From assembly GCF_016925615.1 (NCBI RefSeq), contig NZ_CP070499.1, forward strand, positions 2,356,001 through 2,420,000: a stretch of DNA of 64,000 nt. The letters run 5' to 3'. Each line of letters starts with the position of its first letter. The stretch's first letter is position 1. The position numbers and the translations under genes are program-made. Below the pieces are notes generated by a model that searched no databases, had not been told where the DNA came from, and saw only the letters and a list, made by a program, of their open reading frames with translations. Below, piece by piece: positions 1 through 7,663 of this stretch. Source of the stretch: Natronosporangium hydrolyticum. Lineage in GTDB: Bacteria > Actinomycetota > Actinomycetes > Mycobacteriales > Micromonosporaceae.

Positions 1-516
1 GCGAGCGCCGGCTGGCCGGCCGAGGTCGCGGACGCCGCCGACGTGGTGATCCTCGCGCTCCCGCTCAGTAAGGCTCACAATCTCCCGGTCTCGCAGCTGC
101 GCGGGAAGCTGGTGGTGGATGCGATGAACCACTGGTGGGAGACCGACGGTCCGCGCGAGGCGGTCGTACCGCCGGGGACCTCCTCCAGCGAGTTCGTTGC
201 GCAGCTGCTGACGGGTGCGCGAGTGGTCAAAGCGCTCAACCACATGGGCTACCATGATCTTGAGGATGGGGCACGCCCCGGCGGCAACGCTGGGCGCAAG
301 GCGATCGCGGTCGCCGGCGACTCGCCCGAGGATCTCGCCCTGGTGTCGGAACTGATCGACGCGCTCGGGTTCGATCCGCTCGCTATCGGCGACCTCGCGG
401 CGGGTGCCCGGCTGGAGCCCGGCACCCCGGCATTCGGCGCCAACGTCGACGCCGACGAGCTTCGCACGCTCACCAGCATCCCCGCTCCGGCGCCGTACGA
501 CAGGATGGTCAGATGA
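1..516 (+). CDS. F420/NADPH-type dinucleotide-binding oxidoreductase (5' partial)
   Basis: The reading frame is open from the first base, so the N-terminus with the Rossmann GxGxxG loop lies outside the window. The visible 171 residues continue a Rossmann fold (DVVILALPL strand), then a VVDAMNHW segment and a [10 protein letters not shown] segment typical of the NADPH-dependent F420 reductase / NADP oxidoreductase family (F420_oxidored). Such enzymes move hydride between F420 or NAD(P)H and a substrate in the cytoplasm. The substrate cannot be read from the sequence. The next gene starts 58 bp downstream with its own ribosome binding site. Confidence 0.75.
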   Translation, partial: ASAGWPAEVADAADVVILALPLSKAHNLPVSQLRGKLVVDAMNHWWETDGPREAVVPPGTSSSEFVAQLLTGARVVKALNHMGYHDLEDGARPGGNAGRKAIAVAGDSPEDLALVSELIDALGFDPLAIGDLAAGARLEPGTPAFGANVDADELRTLTSIPAPAPYDRMVR

Positions 517-574
517 CTCGCGGGTTGGCCGGCAGCGCAGAGTTGCGGTCGTACGGGTGCGGAAGGGAGGACGG

Positions 575-1867
575 ATGCGGTCGATCATTCCCGACTACCT
601 GACCGAGGCGCTCGGAGATGTGGAGTCGGACATCTCCGGCGAACTCGCGGGGTACATCCCAGAGCTCGCGGCGGCGGATCCTGAGCGCCTCGGCGCGGTC
701 TTCGCCATGGTCGACGGCGCGGTCTACGGCGCCGGTGACATCGACACCGAGTTCACGATCCAGTCGATCTCCAAGCCGTTCACGTATGCATTGGCACTGT
801 CTGATCGCGGATTCGATCCCGTGCTCGCCAAGGTCGGGGTCGAGCCATCGGGGGAGGCGTTCAATCAGATCTCGCTCGAGAGCGACACCGGGCGCCCCCT
901 CAATCCCATGATCAACGCCGGTGCGATCACAGTCCACTCGCTGGCCGGTTCGGAGCAGTTGAACCCGACCGAGCGTGTGGAACGCGTGGTTCAGGGTCTG
1001 TCGGCGTTCGCCGGCCGTGCGCTGACGGTAGATGAGGCGGTGTGCGCGTCGGAGCTGGAGCACGCGCACCGCAACCTCGCCATCGCGCACATGCTGCGCA
1101 GCCACGACATCCTCACCGAAGATCCGAGGGTCGCCGTAGACGGTTACATCCGGCAGTGCGCCGTCCTGGTCACGGCGCGAGATCTGGCGATGATGGCCGC
1201 GACGTTGGCCAACCGCGGGGTGAACCCGCGCACCGGCGAGCAGGTGGTACGCGAACCAGTGGTGCGTCAGGTCCTGAGCGTCATGGCCACCTGCGGAATG
1301 TATGACGCGGCCGGTGACTGGGCAACCCAGGTCGGCATTCCGGCCAAGAGCGGCGTGGCCGGGGGCCTGATCGGCGCGCTGCCTGGCCAGATCGGCATCG
1401 CCACCTTCTCGCCACGGCTGGACCCCCATGGGCACAGCGTTCGAGGTGTGACACTCTTCGAACGATTCTCCGCCGATATGGGACTCCATGTGATGGAGGT
1501 CCCGGCCGCCGCACGTGCGGCCGTACGATCCAACCACGTCGTCGGCAAAGGACCGTACGCGATCCGGGTCTTCCAGCTACAGGGTGGGATCCGGTTTGCC
1601 GGAGCCGAGCGAGCCGTTCGGGAGACCATGGATGCCGCGCCGGCGCAAGCCCGGGTGGCGCTCGACCTCACGATGGTCTCCTCGATCGATGACGTGTCAC
1701 GACGCATGCTGCTGGAAGTGGTACGGCGGCTCACGCTGGACGGACACGAGGTCTACCTCATCGACCCGGATTCGATCATCCCGGACCCCGATCCCGGCGA
1801 CGGCGGCCGCGTCACCGTGATCGGCGACCTTGAAGAAGCCCTGAGCCCAGGGCGTACGGTGACCTGA
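575..1867 (+). CDS. glsA: Glutaminase A with C-terminal STAS domain
   Basis: 430-aa serine-dependent glutaminase, converting L-glutamine to glutamate and ammonia. The catalytic S-x-x-K pair is visible as QSISKPF (S64, K67), and the family blocks NPMINAGAI and KSGVAGG are present. The usual glutaminase core is about 300 aa. The last ~110 residues form a STAS-like domain (ARVALDLTMVSSIDD), seen in some glutaminases and possibly regulatory. The start at 575 is chosen because GGAAGGGAGG lies just upstream; the frame is open further upstream but that part overlaps the preceding gene and does not look like glutaminase. It seems to be a single gene. Confidence 0.92.
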   Translation: MRSIIPDYLTEALGDVESDISGELAGYIPELAAADPERLGAVFAMVDGAVYGAGDIDTEFTIQSISKPFTYALALSDRGFDPVLAKVGVEPSGEAFNQISLESDTGRPLNPMINAGAITVHSLAGSEQLNPTERVERVVQGLSAFAGRALTVDEAVCASELEHAHRNLAIAHMLRSHDILTEDPRVAVDGYIRQCAVLVTARDLAMMAATLANRGVNPRTGEQVVREPVVRQVLSVMATCGMYDAAGDWATQVGIPAKSGVAGGLIGALPGQIGIATFSPRLDPHGHSVRGVTLFERFSADMGLHVMEVPAAARAAVRSNHVVGKGPYAIRVFQLQGGIRFAGAERAVRETMDAAPAQARVALDLTMVSSIDDVSRRMLLEVVRRLTLDGHEVYLIDPDSIIPDPDPGDGGRVTVIGDLEEALSPGRTVT

Positions 1868-1893
1868 CGCAGCAGCCGGCCCGGCAGAGAGGC

Positions 1894-2235
1894 GTGATGC
1901 ATGGACAGCCAGCCGATCGGACGCGTCCGCGCATCCGAGAATGTCGCCGCGGACGCCCGCGTCGGTCGTCGGGCGCGCAGCTGCTCAACGACAGCCTGGA
2001 GCTGGTCGAAGCGACGACGACGGTGCCGGCGGATACGGGCCGGCATGCCTACACGCACACCACCATCACCACGCCGGACCGTACGTCGGTGGTCGAGTCG
2101 TACCTCGTCCACGATATGGGGCACGTCTGGCCAGGCCCTGCCGGCCGTGGCCTGTTCACCGATCGCGCCGGCCCGGATGCAGGCGCCATCGTCTGGGACT
2201 TCGCCCGACGCCACCCGAAAGGGTCAACGCAATGA
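1894..2235 (+). pseudogene. Remnant of a PHB-depolymerase/feruloyl-esterase family hydrolase (C-terminal part)
   Basis: The last ~85 residues resemble the C-terminus of LpqC/PHB depolymerase-type esterases: a VVESYLVHDMGHVWPG block carrying the catalytic histidine, followed by a GPDAG..WDFARRH tail. Everything before it in this frame is arginine-rich and looks out of frame. There is no nucleophile G-x-S-x-G and no N-terminal domain in any frame nearby. I read it as a decayed 3' end rather than a functional small protein. The stop lies 20 bp before the next start. Confidence 0.5.
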
Positions 2236-2255
2236 AGACAAGTAGGAGCTAGACC

Positions 2256-2975
2256 ATGGCGACAACCGAGAAGCCCGACTTCACCGGGCTGCGCGCGGTG
2301 TACATCAACTGCACCCTCAAGCGCTCCCCCGAGCGTAGCCACACCCAGGGGGTGATCGACCGCAGTGTGGCGATCATGGAGGGGAGCGGGGTCAGCGTGG
2401 ACCAGATCCGCGCCGTCGACCACGACATCGCCACTGGCGTCCGACCGGATATGACCGAGTTCGGGTGGGACACCGACGAATGGCCCGCGCTGTTGAGCCG
2501 GGTGCTGGCAGCCGACATCCTGGTCATCGCCGGGCCGATCTGGCTCGGTGACAACAGCTCGGTGACCCGCCGGGTGATCGAGCGGCTCTACGGCTACTCT
2601 GGCGTACTCAACGAGCACGGCCAGTACGCCTACTACGGCCGGGTTGGTGGCTGCCTGATCACCGGCAACGAGGACGGCCTGAAGCATTGCGCGATGAGTA
2701 TCCTCTACAGCCTGCAACACATCGGCTTCACCGTTCCACCCCAGTCCGACGCGGGCTGGCTCGGCGATGTCGGCCCCGGCCCCTCCTACCTCGATGAGGG
2801 CTCCGGCGGGCCGGACAACGACTTCACCAACCGCAACATCGCTTTCATGACGTACAACCTGCTCCACGTCGCGTTGATGATCCGCCGTGCGGGTGGGTTC
2901 CCGGCCTACGGCAACCAGCGCGCGGCCTGGGACGCCGGGATCCGCCCCGGCGACCCCAACCCGGAGTACCGCTGA
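2256..2975 (+). CDS. Flavodoxin-fold NAD(P)H-dependent oxidoreductase
   Basis: 239-aa protein of the NADPH-dependent FMN reductase / flavodoxin-like family. The first strand is followed by the phosphate-binding loop region (NCTLKRSPERSHTQ), and the ADILVIAGPIWLGDNSS segment is the second flavin-contacting loop. A cytoplasmic flavin-dependent reductase is expected; the substrate is unknown. It carries an AAGTAGGAGC ribosome binding site. DUF5996 and GNAT genes follow on the same strand and may be co-transcribed. Confidence 0.8.
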   Translation: MATTEKPDFTGLRAVYINCTLKRSPERSHTQGVIDRSVAIMEGSGVSVDQIRAVDHDIATGVRPDMTEFGWDTDEWPALLSRVLAADILVIAGPIWLGDNSSVTRRVIERLYGYSGVLNEHGQYAYYGRVGGCLITGNEDGLKHCAMSILYSLQHIGFTVPPQSDAGWLGDVGPGPSYLDEGSGGPDNDFTNRNIAFMTYNLLHVALMIRRAGGFPAYGNQRAAWDAGIRPGDPNPEYR

Positions 2976-3080
2976 AATGTCGAGAATGCAAGTAGGGCGG
3001 CCGGTTTTGGGTACAGGCCCACCGGAAACGATCACGACGACCGCCGCCCTTTCGTTACCACACCAAGGATGTGAGATGCG

Positions 3081-4022
3081 ATGACGAGCCGAGCAACCAT
3101 GAGCTGGCCGAGCCTCCGGGTCTCGGACTGGACGCCTACCCGCGACACCCTGCACATGTGGACCCAGATCGTAGGAAAGATCCGCATGGCCCACGCCCCG
3201 TTGCTCAACCACTGGTGGCAGGTAACCCTGTACGTGAGCCCGCGCGGGTTGACGACGTCGGCCATCCCGCACCGTTCGGGGGCCTTCGAGATCGAGTTCG
3301 ACTTCCTCGGCCACCAGCTCGACGTCCGCTCCAGCGACGGCGGCGCCCGGAGCTTCCCGCTCCGGCCGATGCCGGTCGCCGAGTTCTACACCCAGATCAT
3401 GGACCTGCTCGACCAGCTCGGGATCGAGGCGACGATCCAGCCGCGCCCCAACGAGGTCGACCCGGCGATCCCGTTCGCCGAAGACCACGACCACGCCTCC
3501 TACGATGGCGAGGCGGCCACCCTGTTCTGGCGACAGCTGCTGCAGGCGAACCGGGTGATGGGCGAGTTCCGGTCGCACTTCGTGGGCAAGGTCAGTCCGG
3601 TGCACTTCTTCTGGGGTGGGATGGACCTCGCGTGCACCCGCTTCTCGGGCCGGCCGGCCCCGCCGCACCCCGGCGGAGTGCCCAACTGCGGGGACTGGGT
3701 CATGGTCGAGGGCTACTCCCGGGAGCTCTCCAGCTGCGGGTTCTGGCCCGGCGGCGGCGAGGAGGGTGCCTTCTACTCCTACGCCTATCCCGAACCCGAC
3801 GGGTTCGCCGAGCAGGAGATCGGCCCCGAGGGCGCATTCTTCAGTACCCAGTTCCAGCAGTTCCTGCTGCCCTACGAGGTCGCTCGCGCCGCACCGGACC
3901 CCGACCGCGCGGTCGCCGAGTTCCTTCGCACCACCTACGAATCCGCTGCGGATCGGGGGCATTGGGACCGCTCCGCGCTGGAGGACAACCCGTCCCGCTG
4001 GCACCGTACTCCTACTGCGTAG
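3081..4022 (+). CDS. DUF5996 family protein
   Basis: 313-aa cytoplasmic protein matching the actinobacterial DUF5996 family as I remember it: tryptophan-rich start (MSWPSLRVSDWTPTRDTLH), the LLNHWWQVTLYVSPRGLTT block, an FEIEFDFLGH segment, and the FFWGGMDLACTRFSGR block near the middle. No enzyme motif is known to me. No signal peptide or membrane helix is visible. The start is the second ATG-like position after GATGTGAGATGCG. It sits 105 bp after the oxidoreductase and 16 bp before the GNAT gene, so the three are probably one operon. Function unknown. Confidence 0.75.
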   Translation: MTSRATMSWPSLRVSDWTPTRDTLHMWTQIVGKIRMAHAPLLNHWWQVTLYVSPRGLTTSAIPHRSGAFEIEFDFLGHQLDVRSSDGGARSFPLRPMPVAEFYTQIMDLLDQLGIEATIQPRPNEVDPAIPFAEDHDHASYDGEAATLFWRQLLQANRVMGEFRSHFVGKVSPVHFFWGGMDLACTRFSGRPAPPHPGGVPNCGDWVMVEGYSRELSSCGFWPGGGEEGAFYSYAYPEPDGFAEQEIGPEGAFFSTQFQQFLLPYEVARAAPDPDRAVAEFLRTTYESAADRGHWDRSALEDNPSRWHRTPTA

Positions 4023-4038
4023 CGCGAAAGGACACCAG

Positions 4039-4422
4039 ATGACTCAGGCGCTCTATGACAACACTGGTGCACCGGTGACAGTGAGGATGAGTGAGTCTCG
4101 CCCGATCGGCACCTACACCGCGGACCTCGCCGACGGTTCGCCCGTCGGCCGGGTGGACTTCGTCGACTCTCCCCAGGCGGAGGGTGAGCGAGTCTTCTTT
4201 CACACCGAAGTAGACCGGAGGTTCGGGGGGCGGGGCCTCGCCGGGCTGCTGGTCCGCGAGGTGCTCAAAGACAGCATTCGCAGGAGTGTCACCGTGGTTC
4301 CGGTGTGCCCGCTGTTCGCGCGCCACCTGGCGAAGCATGGCGATGAGTTCGTCGCCGATGGTGGCAAGTTCCGGCAGCCGACACCTGGCGACCTCGCGCT
4401 CGTCAAGCGTGCTACCGCCTGA
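4039..4422 (+). CDS. Small GNAT-family N-acetyltransferase (YidJ/Acetyltransf_CG type)
   Basis: 127-aa protein. The acetyl-CoA-binding region is visible as HTEVDRRFGGRGLAGLLV (the R/Q-x-x-G-x-G/A loop), and VVPVCPLFARHLAKH is the conserved C-terminal strand-helix. The length fits the short YidJ-like acetyltransferases; the acceptor is unknown. The ATG at 4039 follows GCGAAAGGACACC; longer readings upstream overlap DUF5996. The 3' end overlaps the convergent tetR gene by 11 bp. Confidence 0.8.
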   Translation: MTQALYDNTGAPVTVRMSESRPIGTYTADLADGSPVGRVDFVDSPQAEGERVFFHTEVDRRFGGRGLAGLLVREVLKDSIRRSVTVVPVCPLFARHLAKHGDEFVADGGKFRQPTPGDLALVKRATA

Positions 4423-5005
4423 CGGCGTTGAGAGCGGCGTCGAAGTATTCTTTGAGGGGCTTCGATCCGTTGTCCTGGGTCCACGCCTCGCCCGCGAGGT
4501 CGAGGCAGGTGATCACGCAGCCAACGATCACTTTGGCGCGAAGCGTCGTGTCGCTGCCTTGGCCGAGGCGCCGTTCCACCTCCGGCACGAGATCGTCGTA
4601 CCAGCGCAGGTGCTTCTCGATGCTTCGTGCTCGTAGGGACGGGGTCTGGTAGAGCATCTTCGAGATCGCCAGGATCCGCTGCTGGTCGCCTTCGGCTCCC
4701 TCAAGGGAGAACAGCGCACGGCACAGGGCGGTCCAGATCTCCTCGCTGTCGGGCCGACCCTCCAGCGCGCCGCGGAGGACGGCGCCCTCAGCGACGAAGT
4801 GGCCCAGGACAACATCCTCTTTGGTGCCGAAGTATCGGAAGAAGGACCGGCGGGAGATCCCGGCTGCCGTGACGATCTCATCGATGGTGGTCTGCTCGAA
4901 GCCGTTGGTCAGGAACAGGTCCATCGCGACGGCCGTGATCTCGGCGTAGGCCCGCTGTCGGGTCCTCGCCCACAGTCCGGTCTGTTCGGTGTCTGCCGAG
5001 GTCAT
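4412..5005 (-). CDS. TetR-family transcriptional regulator
   Basis: 197-aa repressor. The N-terminal TetR helix-turn-helix is clear (ITAVAMDLFLTNGFEQTT, then AGISRRSFFRYFGTKEDV), followed by a helical ligand domain (MftR/TetR-type C-terminus). The start at 5005 gives a standard-length N-terminus; an upstream ATG exists but would cover the operator region. It is divergent from an SDR gene, and the 134-bp intergenic region carries two mirrored copies of one motif, so it probably represses both itself and the SDR genes. The ligand is unknown. Confidence 0.85.
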   Translation of the reverse strand: MTSADTEQTGLWARTRQRAYAEITAVAMDLFLTNGFEQTTIDEIVTAAGISRRSFFRYFGTKEDVVLGHFVAEGAVLRGALEGRPDSEEIWTALCRALFSLEGAEGDQQRILAISKMLYQTPSLRARSIEKHLRWYDDLVPEVERRLGQGSDTTLRAKVIVGCVITCLDLAGEAWTQDNGSKPLKEYFDAALNAVRR

Positions 5006-5035
5006 GGCCTCAGCGTACCGCTGCCCGTGACACCA

Positions 5036-5130
5036 ATGCCCAACTGGCACTTGATGTCCGTCTCGCAGCTCAGGCGGGGCTCGATGCCGAATCAAGCGCC
5101 TGATTGACACCGAGTGCCAGTTCGGCATAC
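5036..5130. promoter_or_regulatory. Pair of inverted TetR operator candidates
   Basis: Two 23-bp elements lie in opposite orientation: 5036-5058 on one strand and 5108-5130 on the other. Both read ATGCC(C/G)AACTGGCACT followed by a near-identical tail ending in TGTC. Each occupies the same place relative to its own gene, in the spacer and -10 zone of the divergent tetR and SDR promoters. This is the layout expected for one repressor controlling both directions. Binding by the adjacent TetR is inferred. Confidence 0.65.
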
Positions 5131-5133
5131 GAT
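5104..5133 (+). promoter_or_regulatory. Promoter of the SDR pair, probably giving a leaderless transcript
   Basis: TTGACA (5104-5109), an 18-bp spacer, then TACGAT (5128-5133). Only six bases separate the -10 hexamer from the ATG at 5140, so transcription would begin at or next to the start codon. The ATG has no Shine-Dalgarno sequence. The operator candidate covers the spacer. Confidence 0.65.
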
Positions 5134-5139
5134 GCCGGG

Positions 5140-5958
5140 ATGAGCGAATCGAAGAGACCCCTGGACTACGCCGGCCAGACAGTTCTGATCACGGGGGCGA
5201 GCGCTGGGCTCGGAGCGGAGTTCGCCCGCCAGCTCGCTGCCCGTGGCAGTGACCTGGTGCTCGTGGCACGCCGGGCCGACCGCCTCGACGCGCTCGGTGC
5301 AGAGCTTCAGCAACAGCACCGCATCGCGGTGACGGCGCTGCCGATGGACCTGTCCCAGCCCGGCGTCGGCCGGTCACTCCGGCAGGAGCTCGACGCCCGC
5401 AGGGTCGAGGTGACCAGCGTGGTGAACAACGCCGGCTTCGCCAACCTCGGGTTCTTCCACGAGCAGGACCTGCCGAGTCTCATGACCGAGATAGCGGTTG
5501 ATGTCACGGCCGTGGTGGAGATCTGCCACACCTTCCTGCCCCAGCTCCGCCAGCGAGGAGACGGGTTCCTCCTGAACGTGGCGAGCATGGCGGCCTACCA
5601 GGGGAACGCCACGATGGCGGTCTACGGTGCCACCAAAGCGTTCGTGCTCAGCCTCACCGAGGCCCTGTGGTATGAAGCCCGCGGCACGGGTCTGCGTGTG
5701 CTCGTTTTCTCTCCGGGCGCGACCGAGACGGAGTTCTTCGAGGTAGCGGGCGAGGGGGCCAGCGGCGGCGCGCGGCGGATGAGACCCGAGGTGGTGGTCG
5801 CGACCGCGCTCAGGGCACTCGACCGGCGCAAACCGCCCCCCGGCGTCATCGCAGGCGGCTCCAATCGGCTCTCCGCGGTGGTCGGCAGGGTCGTCGGCCG
5901 CCGGCGCATGGCCGAGATGGTCGGCTCGCTCATGACCCGTACGACCACCGACCGGTGA
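5140..5958 (+). CDS. SDR-family NAD(P)-dependent oxidoreductase
   Basis: 272-aa classical short-chain dehydrogenase. Cofactor motif TGASAGLG (18-25), NNAG (96-99), catalytic Ser149, and YGATK with Tyr162/Lys166. The VARR pattern after the second strand favours NADP(H). A short C-terminal extension rich in arginine (VGRVVGRRRMAEM) resembles DltE/YqjQ-like SDRs. The start at 5140 is preferred because it lies just behind a good -35/-10 pair; the upstream in-frame start would sit inside that promoter. It is followed by a second SDR after 13 bp. Confidence 0.88.
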   Translation: MSESKRPLDYAGQTVLITGASAGLGAEFARQLAARGSDLVLVARRADRLDALGAELQQQHRIAVTALPMDLSQPGVGRSLRQELDARRVEVTSVVNNAGFANLGFFHEQDLPSLMTEIAVDVTAVVEICHTFLPQLRQRGDGFLLNVASMAAYQGNATMAVYGATKAFVLSLTEALWYEARGTGLRVLVFSPGATETEFFEVAGEGASGGARRMRPEVVVATALRALDRRKPPPGVIAGGSNRLSAVVGRVVGRRRMAEMVGSLMTRTTTDR

Positions 5959-5971
5959 CCGGCGGCCCGTC

Positions 5972-6835
5972 GTGAAGACCGCCATCGTCACCGGAGCGAC
6001 CTCCGGCCTCGGCCTCGTCACCGCTCGTGCCCTGGTCCGGCTCGGGATGCGGGTGGTTCTCCCCGCCAGAGACCCGGCCCGGGCCGCGCGAGCAGTTGAC
6101 CGCATCACCGCCGGCGTTCCCGACGCCTCAGTGGAGGCACACACTCTCGACCTCGCCGACCTGCGCACCGTGCGCAGGTTCGCGGAGACCTTCGAAGCTG
6201 AGCACGGTCAGCTCGACCTGCTGGTGAACAACGCCGGCATCATGTGGGGGCCGCGCACCGAGACCGCAGACGGATTCGAGGCGCAGCTCGGCATCAACCA
6301 TCTGGGCCACTTCGCCCTCACCGGTCTGCTGCTCCCGCTGCTCCATCGGGCACCGGCGGGCCGAGTGGTGACCGTGGGATCGATGGAGCACCTACGCGGT
6401 GTGATCGACTTCGATGATCTGCAGCTGGTGCGGGGCTACCATCCGCGCCGTGCCTACCAGCGAGCCAAGCTCGCCAATGTCATGTTCGGGCTCGAACTCG
6501 ACCGCCGGCTGCGTCGCGCGCAGTCTCCGGTACGCAGCGTCCTGGCTCATCCCGGCGCCGCCGCCACCGGGCTGCAGACCCGCACCACGGCCCGCAGGTT
6601 TCGACCGTTGGCCGAGATGTGGAACCGGGTGCTGTTGCAGACGCCGGAGCAAGGAGCGCGCGCACAGATCCAAGCGGCTCTCGACTCCGACATCGCCGGA
6701 GGCTCCTATATCGGTCCTACGCGGCTGATGGAGCTGCGCGGTCCCGTCGGCGACGCGCGCATCGCCCCCGCAGCGCGGGACCTCACCCACTGTGAGCGTC
6801 TCTGGGCGGTCTCCGAGGAGCTCGTCGAGGGGTAG
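5972..6835 (+). CDS. SDR-family oxidoreductase (retinol-dehydrogenase-like)
   Basis: 287-aa SDR starting with GTG. TGATSGLG (7-14), VNNAGIM (85-91), Ser137, and YQRAK (Tyr162, Lys166). The NHLGHFALT block and the long C-terminus match the retinol dehydrogenase/WW-domain oxidoreductase-like group common in actinobacteria. It lies 13 bp after the first SDR gene, so the two are expected to be one transcript under the upstream TetR operator. Substrate unknown. Confidence 0.88.
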   Translation: MKTAIVTGATSGLGLVTARALVRLGMRVVLPARDPARAARAVDRITAGVPDASVEAHTLDLADLRTVRRFAETFEAEHGQLDLLVNNAGIMWGPRTETADGFEAQLGINHLGHFALTGLLLPLLHRAPAGRVVTVGSMEHLRGVIDFDDLQLVRGYHPRRAYQRAKLANVMFGLELDRRLRRAQSPVRSVLAHPGAAATGLQTRTTARRFRPLAEMWNRVLLQTPEQGARAQIQAALDSDIAGGSYIGPTRLMELRGPVGDARIAPAARDLTHCERLWAVSEELVEG

Positions 6836-6849
6836 CAGATTCCGGTGCC

Positions 6850-7545
6850 TCAGCCCGGTGCCTCGCCTGAGGCCGTGCCGGGTGGATTCTGCGGACCCGG
6901 GTGCGGATCGGCGGCGGCCAGGCTGGCGATGATCGAGTCCAGGCCGCTCTCGAACAGCTCCGACATCGGCAGGGTGAACAGGGCCGGACCGATTCTGGCC
7001 GCCGTCGGGTGCGAGTTCGGATCGATCTGATCGAGCCCGGCCAGGAACGCCCGGGTCCGGCCCGGGCGGCCGGCCCGGTGCCGGGCGTCGGCGGCGTCCT
7101 CGATGGCGACCCGCGAGAATGTCCAGCTCATCACCTGCGCGGTGCCGCGGACGACGTGTGCGTCGTCGAGCCCGGCGTCGGCGAACGCCCGGGCGAGCGA
7201 CTCCAGCAGGCGGTAGGCTTCCGGGCCGGCCGGGCCGTTATCCATCAGCCAGGCGGCGAGGCCCGGATGCGCCCGCAACACGCTGCGCTGGGCATGTGCC
7301 CACGCGCGGACCTGATCCTGCCAGCTGGCCGCCGGCGCGGGCCGGATCAGCGCGCCGATGCGGTCGGCGGTCAGCCGGATCAGCTCGTCGCGGTCGGCGA
7401 CGTAACGGTACAACGCCATCGGGGTGACGGTGAACCGGGTGGCGACCGCGCGCATGGTGACTGCGGCCAGGCCCTCGGTGCGGGTGATGTCGACCGCCGC
7501 TTCGACGATCGACCCCCGGCTCAACGTCGTCGTCAGCGGCGCCAT
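6850..7545 (-). CDS. TetR/AcrR-family regulator
   Basis: 231-aa repressor with an N-terminal helix-turn-helix (IVEAAVDITRTEGLAAVT, then FTVTPMALYRYVADRDELI) and a C-terminal domain of the TetR_C type found in small-ligand regulators. It is divergent from the solute-binding protein gene. The 118-bp gap holds a palindrome of TetR operator shape (7597-7611) next to a Zur-like box. The simplest reading is local control of the importer locus together with Zur. Ligand unknown. Confidence 0.85.
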   Translation of the reverse strand: MAPLTTTLSRGSIVEAAVDITRTEGLAAVTMRAVATRFTVTPMALYRYVADRDELIRLTADRIGALIRPAPAASWQDQVRAWAHAQRSVLRAHPGLAAWLMDNGPAGPEAYRLLESLARAFADAGLDDAHVVRGTAQVMSWTFSRVAIEDAADARHRAGRPGRTRAFLAGLDQIDPNSHPTAARIGPALFTLPMSELFESGLDSIIASLAAADPHPGPQNPPGTASGEAPG

Positions 7546-7572
7546 CTGGTGATCTTACCCACCCGGTCGTAC

Positions 7573-7589
7573 GTGAAAATGGTTCTCAC
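7573..7589. promoter_or_regulatory. Zur-box candidate
   Basis: The 15-bp core TGAAAATGGTTCTCA (7574-7588) differs at two positions from the actinobacterial Zur consensus TGAAAATGATTTTCA, as known from Streptomyces. Extending one base each side gives a 17-bp imperfect palindrome. It lies between the divergent tetR and solute-binding protein genes, 75 bp before the latter. Zur represses zinc-uptake genes when zinc is sufficient. Confidence 0.65.
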
Positions 7590-7596
7590 TGCCATG

Positions 7597-7611
7597 GTAT
7601 ACATAGTAAAC
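7597..7611. promoter_or_regulatory. TetR-type operator candidate
   Basis: GTATAC-ATA-GTAAAC is an imperfect palindrome of the GTnTAC-N3-GTAnAC form seen in many TetR-family operators. It is eight bases from the Zur-like box and also contains a TATACA sequence that could serve as a -10 element. The presumed ligand is the product of the divergent tetR gene. Confidence 0.5.
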
Positions 7612-7663
7612 GGGCTGCCGTTGGCTGCGCCCGCAAATCGCATGAAAGTGATGGTGACCGATA

